A stretch of DNA of 9,195 nucleotides from Streptococcaceae bacterium (GCA_031259195.1 JAIRLR010000109.1:1-9195); one strand, 5' to 3'. Shown: positions 1 to 6,761, numbered from the stretch's first letter. Notes: generated from the letters alone by a model not told the origin. Translations and numbers: made by a program.

Positions 1-209
1 GGGTATTTAGTGGCTATATCTTTTAAAACAATATCAGCACAGATAATTCGACACCACGATGTCCGACTCTGGCATACAAACGGATCACGACGTTGATGAG
101 CTAGGTAAGGATTAAAAGCAGTATTTGTTGGAGCGGCTAAAACTAAATTGTTATAGAACAAACCAACAATTATCGCCATACCCATAATAAGTTTTTTTCC
201 CATTTTCAT
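1..209 (-). CDS. Partial secreted-protein ORF, unrecognised (5' part only)
   Basis: An open frame of 69 codons begins at ATG 209-207 and leaves the window at base 1, so the C-terminal part is not seen. A Shine-Dalgarno GGAG (221-224) lies 11 nt upstream of this ATG and 17 nt from the next in-frame ATG at 203, so 209 is preferred. The N-terminus has a lysine pair, then a hydrophobic stretch of about 18 residues, then a likely signal peptidase I site (VLA|AP, about residue 25). This predicts export. The mature part is odd: rich in Arg, Cys and Trp (RRDPFVCQSR, SWCRIIC) with no motif I recognise. A neighbouring frame reads MPESDIVVSNYL over the same stretch, so a frameshift after about residue 43 is possible. 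No function is assigned. Confidence 0.5.
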   Translation of the reverse strand, partial: MKMGKKLIMGMAIIVGLFYNNLVLAAPTNTAFNPYLAHQRRDPFVCQSRTSWCRIICADIVLKDIATKY

Positions 210-244
210 TTTTTCAATTACTCCTTTTATTTTATTACTTTGTA

Positions 245-250
245 AGTATA
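245..250 (-). promoter_or_regulatory. Possible -10 box for the leftmost minus-strand ORF
   Basis: The minus strand reads TATACT here, 35 nt upstream of the ATG at 209, inside A/T tracts. The best -35 candidate, TTAACT at 270-275, is 19 nt away, which is longer than ideal, so this is a weak call. Confidence 0.25.
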
Positions 251-332
251 CAAAAAAAATTTAAAAAAAAGTTAAGATGGAAAATATTTTCACACTTTTA
301 CTTTATTTGAATTGACAATGAAGGAGAAAAAA

Positions 333-411
333 ATGACAAATAAATGACTTATGGCAGCTATTTAGACAACTCTTCATATTCGCAATTATTTTGCTTTGTT
401 GTTATATTTAG
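333..411 (+). pseudogene. Broken 5' end of a small membrane-protein gene, CidA/LrgA-like
   Basis: A strong AAGGAG (321-326) sits 6 nt before ATG 333, yet the frame ends after four codons (MTNK then TGA at 345-347). In the next frame, from about 337, the DNA reads LWQLFRQLFIFAIILLCCYI and then meets TAG at 409-411. The layout of Trp-Gln-hydrophobic, Arg-Gln, then a membrane helix resembles the first helix of CidA/LrgA-family holin-like proteins, such as QxxRQxFIFAxILL in lactobacilli. That match is from memory and covers only about 20 residues. No later helix or second half of the family is visible; the following DNA is the repeat-like element at 469-681. I infer a frameshifted, truncated remnant. 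A real four-residue leader peptide is a less likely alternative. Confidence 0.4.
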
Positions 412-536
412 CATAGATTAATTTTTAAGGTTGGAAGTAAATTACAGCCTATTTATTTTGCTAAGAACCTGTTAACGATCTCCGTAATTGTGACTTTTCT
501 AGTAATTTTTTGCCTTTCTTCGTCAAAAAGCCTCGA

Positions 537-551
537 TTTAGCACCGCTAAA
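537..551. other. Perfect 6-bp stem, 3-nt loop hairpin inside the element
   Basis: TTTAGC, loop ACC, then GCTAAA form a perfect inverted repeat near the middle of the 469-681 element. There is no adjoining T tract on the plus strand that would make it a terminator. On the minus strand the sequence continues ATCGAGGC, so it is more likely an internal structural hairpin. Confidence 0.5.
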
Positions 552-603
552 CCTACGTTTTTTTCCTAGAAATGCACAAAAATTTCTCAAAAAAACCTGT
601 CGG

Positions 604-651
604 GTTATTACAAGTTGTTTCAAGCTTTGCTTGATTACAAACTTGTATAAC
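604..651. other. Long imperfect stem-loop upstream of cls
   Basis: GTTATTACAAGTT (604-616) pairs with AACTTGTATAAC (640-651) with a single-base bulge. Inside it, TCAAGC (620-625) pairs with GCTTGA (629-634) around a TTT loop. Small internal loops separate the two helices. On the plus strand no T run follows, so it is not a standard terminator for that direction. On the minus strand a T7 run appears only 7 nt past the stem (590-596), too far for a classical terminator. It lies 52 nt before the cls start and would be in any transcript entering cls from upstream. Confidence 0.55.
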
Positions 652-702
652 GGGATCCATCAATAGATAGATCATTAACAGACTCTAAAGAGGTTTAAAT
701 GC

Positions 703-2172
703 ATGATTCACTACCTATCAATTATTGGGAATTTTATTCTTAAAAATATTCCCATTTCTGTTTTAATTTTAAATATTTTACTAAGTATTATGATTGTTTT
801 TCGAGAGAAGAAGCCATCTGCTAGCACATGGGCTTGGATTTTAGTTTTAAGTTTTATTCCTATTGTGGGCTTTTTTTTGTATCTATTATTAGGCCGTGGT
901 TTGAGCCGAATTCGTTTATTTGACTTGCAAATTCAAAAAAAAATCGGAATGATGGAAGAGTTAGCAAAACAGCAGGAAAGTATGCGTTCAGGAGAGTATC
1001 CAAATCCAGCGATTGGCGATATTGATGCGCGTGGTTTGATTCATATGGTGACGGTGTTTGAAAATAATTATTATGCCTCTCACTCAAAGGTAAAATTATT
1101 TACAGACGGTCGTAAAAAGTTTGATGCCTTGATTAAAGATATCAAAAATGCAAAACATCATATTCACTTTCAATATTATATTTTTCGGATGGATAATTTA
1201 GGCAAGGAAATCTACACAGAGCTATTGGCAGCACAAAAGCGTGGTGTAAAGGTACGAATCTTACTTGATGCTTGGGGCTCACATGGTGTTAAGAAAAAAA
1301 CTTTTTGCGAATTAATCCATGCAGGTGGAGATGTTGTTTTTTTCTTTCCAATAAAACTCATTTCTAGTTTTCGGGTCAATTATCGCAATCATCGCAAGAT
1401 TGTTGTAATTGATGGAAAAGTGGCATATACTGGCGGTTTTAATGTGGGAGATGAGTATCTAGGACTTTCCAAGAAATTTGGCTATTGGCGAGATAATCAT
1501 TTGCGTTTAACGGGAGAAGGTGTTTACTCTCTGCAAAACCGTTTTATTATGGATTGGAATTCACAACATTCAAATGAGATCAAAAAGCCTGAAAAGTATT
1601 TTCCTCAAGAAATGGACTGGGGCGATTTGCACCTGCAGATTGTTACCAGTGGGCCAAATTCTCATGATGAAGAAGTGAAAAATGTTTATTTAAAAATGAT
1701 CAATATGGCGCAAAAAGAAATTTTGATCCAAACACCTTACTATATTCCGGATGAATCGATTCATGAAGCGCTGAAAACAGCGCTTATGAGCGGCATCAGT
1801 GTACACTTACAAATTCCTAATAAGCCAGATCATCCCTTTGTTTACTGGGCAACTTATTCTTTTGCTGCGGAGTTATTAGATTACGGGGCTGTTGTTGAAA
1901 CATATGAAAAAGGTTTTGTTCACGCCAAAACAATCATTATCGACCTGGGAATTGTCAGCATCGGTTCAGCCAATATTGATGTGCGTTCGTTTAATCTAGA
2001 CTTTGAAGTAAATGCATTGATTTATAATAAAGACTTTGCAGAAAAAGCGCGGCAAGCATTTTATGCCGATGAAACAGATTACCACGTGGTGACAAAAGAA
2101 GAGTATGAGTCGCGCTCGCTGATCATTCGTTTTAAAGAAAGTTTAGCTAGATTGATTTCGCCGTTGCTATGA
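703..2172 (+). CDS. cls: Cardiolipin synthase (phospholipase D superfamily)
   Basis: This 489-residue membrane enzyme condenses two phosphatidylglycerol molecules into cardiolipin and glycerol. Two hydrophobic helices at about residues 11-33 and 42-63 anchor it, as in Gram-positive Cls, and the length is normal for the family. Two HKD catalytic motifs are intact: HRKIVVID (H230, K232, D237), followed by GGFNVGDEY, and HAKTIIID (H407, K409, D414), followed by GSANIDVRSF. The start ATG at 703 has AGAGG (689-693) 9 nt upstream; an overlapping ATG at 699 is out of frame and soon stops. I see no convincing promoter directly upstream, because the 469-681 element occupies that space. The gene converges on lgt with a 19-bp gap. 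Lactobacillales often carry more than one cls, so the paralogue number is unknown. Confidence 0.95.
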   Translation: MIHYLSIIGNFILKNIPISVLILNILLSIMIVFREKKPSASTWAWILVLSFIPIVGFFLYLLLGRGLSRIRLFDLQIQKKIGMMEELAKQQESMRSGEYPNPAIGDIDARGLIHMVTVFENNYYASHSKVKLFTDGRKKFDALIKDIKNAKHHIHFQYYIFRMDNLGKEIYTELLAAQKRGVKVRILLDAWGSHGVKKKTFCELIHAGGDVVFFFPIKLISSFRVNYRNHRKIVVIDGKVAYTGGFNVGDEYLGLSKKFGYWRDNHLRLTGEGVYSLQNRFIMDWNSQHSNEIKKPEKYFPQEMDWGDLHLQIVTSGPNSHDEEVKNVYLKMINMAQKEILIQTPYYIPDESIHEALKTALMSGISVHLQIPNKPDHPFVYWATYSFAAELLDYGAVVETYEKGFVHAKTIIIDLGIVSIGSANIDVRSFNLDFEVNALIYNKDFAEKARQAFYADETDYHVVTKEEYESRSLIIRFKESLARLISPLL

Positions 2173-2193
2173 TGATGTATAAAAATCATTTTT
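2172..2193 (+). terminator. Weak AT-rich hairpin with T run after cls
   Basis: ATGAT (2172-2176) and ATCAT (2185-2189) flank an 8-nt loop and are followed by TTTT. It overlaps the cls stop and sits in the short gap between convergent genes. The five-base AT-rich stem is poor for an intrinsic terminator, so the call is tentative. Confidence 0.25.
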
Positions 2194-2977
2194 AGACGAC
2201 TTTTTTACGTCCTGAATAAATAAAAAAAATAGCCAAACAAAAGAAAAGAAGCGATAAAGTTTGTGAAATACGAAAATTGCCCAAAATCATCAAGCTATCA
2301 CTACGCATTCCTTCAATAAAAAAACGACCAAAAGCATACCACGCAACATACTGCCAAAAAATCTCCCCTTCGCGGTAAAAATTTTTTTGATGACGCAGTA
2401 ATAAGATTAAAAACAAGCCAAGCAAGTTCCAAAATGACTCATATAAAAAGGTCGGCTGATAGTAAGTAGCGTCAATCTTCATGCCCTCAACAATAAAATT
2501 TGGCAAATGAAGCGTTGATCGTAGAAAAGACTTCGTTGTTGCAAAGCCATATGCTTCTTGATTAATAAAATTGCCCCAACGTCCTATCACCTGCGCTAAA
2601 AGAACACTAGGAACTAGGATATCTAAAAACTTAAAAAATGACAGATGGCGCTTTTTGCAAAAAATAAAAAGGCAGGTAATTCCTATAAGCAAACCGCCAT
2701 AAATAGCCAATCCTCCATGCCAAAGAGCAAAAATTTCAGCAGGATTTGCAAAATAATATGAAAGATTAAAGATCACATAATACAAACGCGCTCCCAAAAG
2801 CCAAAGAGGCAACGTATATATTACAAAATCAATAACATCCCCTGGAGCAAAACCAACTTTTTTTGCCTCTGTACATGCCATTACCAAACCAAGGGCAACT
2901 CCTAAAGCGATTAAAATTGCATACCAACGAATATTGAATAGACCAAGACGTAAAGCAATTGGTGAAATATCTAACAA
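2192..2977 (-). CDS. lgt: Phosphatidylglycerol-prolipoprotein diacylglyceryl transferase
   Basis: Lgt moves the diacylglyceryl group of phosphatidylglycerol onto the lipobox cysteine of prolipoproteins, the first step of lipoprotein maturation. The 261-residue protein is strongly hydrophobic with about seven membrane segments. Family motifs are present in order: GARLYYV with R64, HGGLAIYGG (H87-G89), the signature GRWGNFINQEAYG (132-144, with R133, N136, E141), YQPTFLYE (173-180) and EGMRSDSL (R225). The start is TTG at 2977-2975, because no ATG lies upstream in frame and AGGAG ends 10 nt before it. That ribosome site lies within the last codons of hprK, and the two genes are 3 nt apart, so lgt is probably translated from the hprK message. 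In many lactobacilli gpsA follows lgt. Here the next gene is convergent cls. Confidence 0.96.
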   Translation of the reverse strand: MLDISPIALRLGLFNIRWYAILIALGVALGLVMACTEAKKVGFAPGDVIDFVIYTLPLWLLGARLYYVIFNLSYYFANPAEIFALWHGGLAIYGGLLIGITCLFIFCKKRHLSFFKFLDILVPSVLLAQVIGRWGNFINQEAYGFATTKSFLRSTLHLPNFIVEGMKIDATYYQPTFLYESFWNLLGLFLILLLRHQKNFYREGEIFWQYVAWYAFGRFFIEGMRSDSLMILGNFRISQTLSLLFFCLAIFFIYSGRKKVV

Positions 2978-2980
2978 ATT

Positions 2981-3931
2981 TTATAATCTCCTCTTCTTTT
3001 TTGTCGAATTTTCCTTTATTAGCTGTGTTAGACGTTGTTCAAATTTTTCCGTAGCATCAAAGCCCATGGTATTAGCACGAAAATTCATTGCCGCAACTTC
3101 AATGATCGTAGACAGATTACGTCCTGTTTTCACCGGAACACGAATTTGTGCAACATTAACATCAGCTATGGATATCATCACCGTATCACTACCCAAACGA
3201 TCATAGTTTTTTCCCTTCGCCCACTGCTCCAGATAAATAACTAACTGTATCTGCATAGCTTTGCGCACAGAGCTGGTGCCAAATAAATTCATAACATCAA
3301 TAATACCCACACCGCGAATTTCAAGTAAATGCTTAAGAATCTCTGGTGACTCTCCAATAAGAGTTAATTCATCTTTTTGATAAACATCGACACGATCATC
3401 AACAATTAAGCGATGGCCATTTTTGATTAATTCTAACGCCGTTTCAGATTTTCCAATCCCAGAGTCTCCCTGCAGCAAGATTCCAAGTCCATAAATATCC
3501 ATTAAAACACCATGAATACTCACGCGTTTTGCCAGGCGTTCATCTAAAAAGTTAGTGATAACACCGACTAAGCGTGAAGTTGCAAGTGGTGAGCGCAAAA
3601 CAGCAATCTTAGCCTCTTTGGCAGCGATAATAAACTCCTTTGGGCAGTTCAGTCCGCGCGAAATGATGATTGCAGGGAGACCTTTAGCAAACATTTCTTT
3701 TAAAATCTTTAGCTTTTTCTCAGAAATCATGTGACTCATAAAAGAAAGTTCTTTTCTGCCAAACATCTGCAAACAATTAGAAGCATAGTAATTAAAGTAA
3801 CCCGTTAACTCCAGTCCTGGACGCGAAATATCACTAGCGATAATCTTTTGTTCAAGAGCTTTTTGTTCACCAACAATCACTTCTAACTTTAATTTTTCAA
3901 CCAGTTCTAAAACTCTAACAAAATCACTCAA
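2981..3931 (-). CDS. hprK: HPr kinase/phosphorylase
   Basis: HprK phosphorylates Ser46 of HPr with ATP or PPi and also removes that phosphate, setting carbon catabolite control through CcpA. I place the start at TTG 3931-3929. GGAG (3941-3944) is 9 nt upstream, whereas an in-frame ATG at 3946 has no Shine-Dalgarno sequence before it. From TTG the N-terminus (MSDFVRVLELVEKLKLEV) lines up without gaps with the usual family N-terminus. The length becomes 316 residues, the catalytic histidine is H140, and the P-loop GDSGIGKS spans 155-162 with K161, matching published numbering for the Lactobacillus casei enzyme. Also seen are VDD (D178, D179), the signature EIRGVGIIDVMNLFG from 204, and RVPVKTGRN near 264-272. 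The basic tail KKKRR ends just before lgt. The gene is divergent from the folate gene. Confidence 0.96.
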   Translation of the reverse strand: MSDFVRVLELVEKLKLEVIVGEQKALEQKIIASDISRPGLELTGYFNYYASNCLQMFGRKELSFMSHMISEKKLKILKEMFAKGLPAIIISRGLNCPKEFIIAAKEAKIAVLRSPLATSRLVGVITNFLDERLAKRVSIHGVLMDIYGLGILLQGDSGIGKSETALELIKNGHRLIVDDRVDVYQKDELTLIGESPEILKHLLEIRGVGIIDVMNLFGTSSVRKAMQIQLVIYLEQWAKGKNYDRLGSDTVMISIADVNVAQIRVPVKTGRNLSTIIEVAAMNFRANTMGFDATEKFEQRLTQLIKENSTKKKRRL

Positions 3932-3970
3932 AACTACCAGCTCCATTTGGAAAGATGATCGTTATTTAGG

Positions 3971-3983
3971 CATAATTATAACA
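3971..3983 (-). promoter_or_regulatory. Extended -10 promoter for hprK-lgt, overlapped by a possible forward -10
   Basis: On the minus strand TGTTATAAT (3975-3983) is a consensus TATAAT with the extended TG, 43 nt before the hprK TTG. The -35 region is weak (TTTTGC at a 17-nt spacing). On the plus strand TTGGAA (3947-3952), an 18-nt spacer and CATAAT (3971-3976) could serve the folate gene. The two signals share bases, so polymerase could bind for only one direction at a time. Confidence 0.5.
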
Positions 3984-4014
3984 TTAATCGATTATATGCA
4001 AAAAGGATAGAGAA

Positions 4015-4563
4015 ATGGACAGTCAAAAATATAAAAAAGAGCTACGTAACAAAACGCTCAAACTTTTAAAAAAGTTTACAGGATCTCAACGCATACAAGC
4101 AGAAAAAAATTTACAAAAACAGCTTATACTAAGCTCTGAATGGCAACAAGCAAAATGCGTAGCTTTAACCATTTCTCTACCTTTTGAAATAAATACAAGC
4201 AAGCTTATCACGCAAGCATGGAAAGAACAAAAACAAGTTGCTATCCCCGTTACCCAAAACGATAGGCAAATGAACTTTTACCAAATCACTCCACAAACGA
4301 GCTGGAGAATTTCGCAATTTGGCATCAAAGAGCCAATAAATGCTAGACTTCTCGTAAAAGAAGCTATTGATTTAATGATTGTTCCTGGTATTGTTTATAA
4401 CAAAAGCGGTTACCGTATTGGCTTTGGTAAAGGATTTTATGATCGTTATCTTGCAAATTTTTACGGCCATACCGCTAGCTTAGTTTTTTCTTTTCAAGTC
4501 AATAATACTTGGAGTCCTCAAGCTTTTGACCAAAAAGTGCAAAAATTATATATTGGAGAATAA
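4015..4563 (+). CDS. 5-formyltetrahydrofolate cyclo-ligase (MTHFS)
   Basis: The enzyme uses ATP to convert 5-formyl-THF to 5,10-methenyl-THF, returning it to the one-carbon pool; it is cytosolic. The 182-residue length is normal. The diagnostic C-terminal motif GYRIGFGKGFYDRYL is at 132-146, following MIVPGIVYN (121-129). The central LPFEINTSKLI (55-65) is the substrate-side segment usually seen as PxEVDT. The N-terminal basic helix (KKELRNKTLKLLKK) is also typical. AAAAGGA (4001-4007) lies 7 nt before the ATG. It is the first gene of a four-gene plus-strand cluster, and its last codons hold the ribosome site for the rhomboid gene. The same pair occurs in Bacillus subtilis as yqgN and yqgP, which supports both calls. 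Confidence 0.93.
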   Translation: MDSQKYKKELRNKTLKLLKKFTGSQRIQAEKNLQKQLILSSEWQQAKCVALTISLPFEINTSKLITQAWKEQKQVAIPVTQNDRQMNFYQITPQTSWRISQFGIKEPINARLLVKEAIDLMIVPGIVYNKSGYRIGFGKGFYDRYLANFYGHTASLVFSFQVNNTWSPQAFDQKVQKLYIGE

Positions 4564-4567
4564 GTAA

Positions 4568-5263
4568 ATGAGCATTTTTAAGCGAAGTTTTCGTGATACA
4601 CCTTACGCAACATATCTTTTTTTATTGATACAATCTATTATTTTTTTAGCAATGCAAATCACTCCTGCAGGTTCTACTAGTATTAAAACAATTGTTAACT
4701 TTGGCGGATTATATAATCCCTATGTCACTCAGCTGCATGAATACTGGCGCTTTATTACACCTATTTTTGTGCATATTGGTTTTTATCACTTTCTCTTTAA
4801 TGCTTTTGTTCTCTTCTTTCTTGGTGAACAAGTAGAAAATCTTTATGGTCACGTTCGCTTTTTTCTTATTTACTTGCTGTCTGGAGTTAGCGGCAATATT
4901 TTAAGTTTTGCCTTACATAATGAATCCGTATCCGCTGGTGCTTCGACTTCTCTTTTTGGAATGTTTGGCGCCTTTATTATTTTAAAGCACTATTTTTCTC
5001 ACAATCTAGTATTATCAACCCTGGCTAGACAATATACCTTTTTAGTGGCCCTAAACTTAATTTTTAATCTTTTCGACTCATCTACAGATATTTGGGGGCA
5101 TATCGGCGGCTTTTTCAGTGGCCTTTTAGCTGGCATTGCTCTTGCGGTTCCTAAACAAGCTAGGTATTATCGCATTATAGAACGCCTCTCCGCAGGAATA
5201 TTACTAATCATTTTTTTAGTTATCTTTTTAAAAATTGGTTTTACAAAAACAAAATTTGCTTGA
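4568..5263 (+). CDS. Rhomboid family intramembrane serine protease
   Basis: Rhomboids cut substrates within or near transmembrane helices. This 231-residue protein has six to seven hydrophobic helices and the full catalytic set: HIGFYHFLFN (H69, H74, N78) in helix 2, GASTSLFG with nucleophile S126, and GHIGGFFSG with catalytic H178. A last helix at about 207-223 gives the 6+1 arrangement. It lacks the long cytosolic N-terminal domain and the TPR tail of B. subtilis GluP (YqgP) and matches the compact form of lactic acid bacteria. GGAG (4555-4558), inside the preceding gene, is 9 nt before the ATG, and only 4 nt separate the two genes, so they are likely translationally coupled. The substrate cannot be told from the sequence. 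Confidence 0.94.
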   Translation: MSIFKRSFRDTPYATYLFLLIQSIIFLAMQITPAGSTSIKTIVNFGGLYNPYVTQLHEYWRFITPIFVHIGFYHFLFNAFVLFFLGEQVENLYGHVRFFLIYLLSGVSGNILSFALHNESVSAGASTSLFGMFGAFIILKHYFSHNLVLSTLARQYTFLVALNLIFNLFDSSTDIWGHIGGFFSGLLAGIALAVPKQARYYRIIERLSAGILLIIFLVIFLKIGFTKTKFA

Positions 5264-5284
5264 TTATAAAGGACGGATACAAAT

Positions 5285-6163
5285 ATGATCAAACTTATTG
5301 CATCTGATATGGATGGAACACTTGTCAATGGACAATTAGAAATTTCTGATGAAAATACCAAAGCGATTAAAGTAGCACAAAAGCGCAAAATTTTATTTTG
5401 CATCGCCACAGGTCGTGATTACCGAGAAGCTTCGATTCCCCTGATCGAACAAAAAATCACCTGTCCAATCATTACTTTAAATGGTGCGCATCTTTTTGAT
5501 GAAACGGGAGAAACTATCGGTTTAAACGCTATCGATAACAAAACAACTCATCAACTTTGGAAAATTTTTAAAGCAAAAGGTGTTTACGCAGAATTAATGA
5601 CCAATCAAGGTGTCTTTGGTCAAGACGCTCAAAAACGTTTGCATTATTTCATTGCTTACATTGGCGAAACGATGCCTCATTTAATACACCAGCAAGCACT
5701 TGAAATGGCTCATACATATTTGGATCATTTTCATTTACATTACGTCGAAGATATTTTAGAAGTGGCCGATCGCGAAGATGAAGATATCGAAATTTTAAAG
5801 ATTTTTGTTGCCGATGATAATCTTGAAACATTAGCACAAATTACTCAGGAAATCCAAGCCACTTTCCCAGAGTTAGTTATCACCTCTTCTGGCGCTTACA
5901 ACATTGAAATCAATCATAAAAGCGCCCAAAAAGGCATTGCTGTCTTAAAACTAGCACAAAAGTATAAAATAAAACCTGAAGAAATAATGACTTTAGGCGA
6001 TAGCTTAAATGATGTTTCCATGTTAAAATTGGCACAAATAAATGTGGCAATGGAAAATGCCAATCCTGAAGTTAAAAAAATAGCTACACATATCACTACA
6101 TCTAATGAAAATTCAGGTGTGGCCAAGGCTATTTGGCATATTTTAAATGGCGAATGGAAATAG
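5285..6163 (+). CDS. Cof-type HAD family hydrolase (sugar-phosphate phosphatase-like)
   Basis: This 292-residue cytosolic protein belongs to the HAD superfamily, Cof/type IIB subfamily, whose members dephosphorylate small phosphorylated metabolites. All four HAD motifs are seen: DMDGTL (D8 nucleophile, D10), ATGRD with T42, K216 in the AQKG segment, and GDSLND (238-243). The cap domain between motifs II and III (about 85-190) is unusually acidic around EDILEVADREDEDIEI. Paralogues are numerous in Lactobacillales and substrate choice is not predictable. AAAGGA (5268-5273) is 11 nt upstream of the ATG. The gene follows rhomboid by 21 nt and is probably co-transcribed with it. Confidence 0.93.
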   Translation: MIKLIASDMDGTLVNGQLEISDENTKAIKVAQKRKILFCIATGRDYREASIPLIEQKITCPIITLNGAHLFDETGETIGLNAIDNKTTHQLWKIFKAKGVYAELMTNQGVFGQDAQKRLHYFIAYIGETMPHLIHQQALEMAHTYLDHFHLHYVEDILEVADREDEDIEILKIFVADDNLETLAQITQEIQATFPELVITSSGAYNIEINHKSAQKGIAVLKLAQKYKIKPEEIMTLGDSLNDVSMLKLAQINVAMENANPEVKKIATHITTSNENSGVAKAIWHILNGEWK

Positions 6164-6203
6164 TTAGATTTATCTGTTTATAGTCTTTTAAGAAAGCGTG
6201 AAC

Positions 6204-6761
6204 ATGATGGCAGAGTATTTTGTTCAGCAAAAAGCTTTAAGTTCAAATAGACGGACACTTGTGCAAGATGAAAATGGCAAAAATATTTATCTTCTCGTTG
6301 GTCGTTGGGGCAAATGTCATGATAAAGTTAGCCTTTACGATCTAGATGGTCATCTTCTTGGCTTTATCAGGCAAACGTCAGTTATTAGCGGCGGTAGATT
6401 CTCTTTATATAAAGGTCTTGAAAAAGTCGCCACAATGCAAAAAATACCAACCCTGAAAAAAGATCGATATTTTTTATCAAAACTTAACTGGATCGCCAGT
6501 GGTAATTTTTCAGAACACCGCTATGAAATTAAACATGGCTATACCCTCATTATGCAAATGCTAGGCACCCATATGCTTCGAGGTGATTTTTACTCTTTAG
6601 TAATTCCTGAAAAAGAAAACGCCCCACTAGCTATTTTAATCTCTGCTGTTTTAGATTATTGGCTTTATAACTCAAAACCTCAGAAAACATTTTCTCTAAA
6701 AAACTACACTAGGCAGATTTTAAAATTTAATTCTCTCCTGGCTCGGAAGCAATCAAAGTGA
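6204..6761 (+). CDS. LURP-one-related (tubby-like fold) family protein
   Basis: A 185-residue cytosolic protein with no signal peptide or membrane helix. The pattern YFVQQKALS, a short linker, VGRWGKCHDKVSLYDLDGHLLGFIRQ, then FSLYKGLEKVATMQK is typical of YxjI/LURP-one proteins, which form a tubby-type beta barrel. Their biochemical role in bacteria is unknown. The frame is open from GTG 6198, but the purine-rich AAGAAAG (6190-6196) is too close to it. ATG 6204, 7 nt away, is a better start, and ATG 6207 is also possible. The gene lies 40 nt after the HAD gene and is probably the last of the cluster. Its last 35 bases overlap the 3' end of manA on the other strand. The family call rests on pattern and length, not a search. 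Confidence 0.7.
   Translation: MMAEYFVQQKALSSNRRTLVQDENGKNIYLLVGRWGKCHDKVSLYDLDGHLLGFIRQTSVISGGRFSLYKGLEKVATMQKIPTLKKDRYFLSKLNWIASGNFSEHRYEIKHGYTLIMQMLGTHMLRGDFYSLVIPEKENAPLAILISAVLDYWLYNSKPQKTFSLKNYTRQILKFNSLLARKQSK

Larger units (their letters stand above)
469..681. repeat. 213-bp element with 13-nt terminal inverted repeats and internal hairpins
   Basis: CTGTTAACGATCT at 469-481 and AGATCATTAACAG at 669-681 are inverted repeats with one mismatch. In a plus-strand RNA that position is C-A, but in a minus-strand RNA it is a G-U wobble, so the long-range helix is complete only on the minus strand. Between the arms lie a hairpin at 537-551 (TTTAGC-ACC-GCTAAA) and a long two-part stem at 604-651. 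No frame makes a convincing protein. One minus-strand frame reads NNPTGFF, which resembles short, probably spurious hypothetical proteins I recall from lactobacillus genomes (NNPAGF-). This suggests a dispersed repeat, but the recollection is unverified. It could be a MITE-like element, a degenerate mobile-element end, or a structured ncRNA. Confidence 0.5.

Noticed and set aside
604..651. The stem-loop as an intrinsic terminator or a T-box/riboswitch for cls
   Set aside because: No T run follows on the plus strand, and there is no T-box sequence or known riboswitch core. The minus-strand T7 is too far from the stem.
412..664. Plus-strand frame open for 84 codons, continuing the frame of the LrgA-like remnant
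   Set aside because: It has no ATG with a ribosome site, lies over the inverted-repeat element and shows no domain. The opposite strand also has fairly open frames here, so it is likely chance or a by-product of the repeat.
643..671. TTGTAT-N17-GATAGA as a cls promoter
   Set aside because: The -10 is poor and the -35 lies in a hairpin arm. It is too weak to annotate.
2194..2212. GACG...CGTC hairpin near the lgt 3' end as the lgt terminator
   Set aside because: The stem is four bases and lies inside the coding region, with no T tract directly after it on the minus strand.
2934..3244. Plus-strand ORFs of 69-90 codons
   Set aside because: They are antisense shadows of hprK and lgt, whose motifs are intact, and have no ribosome sites.
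6198..6200. GTG as the start of the LURP-one gene
   Set aside because: The only purine-rich ribosome site ends 1 nt before it. ATG 6204 has proper spacing.
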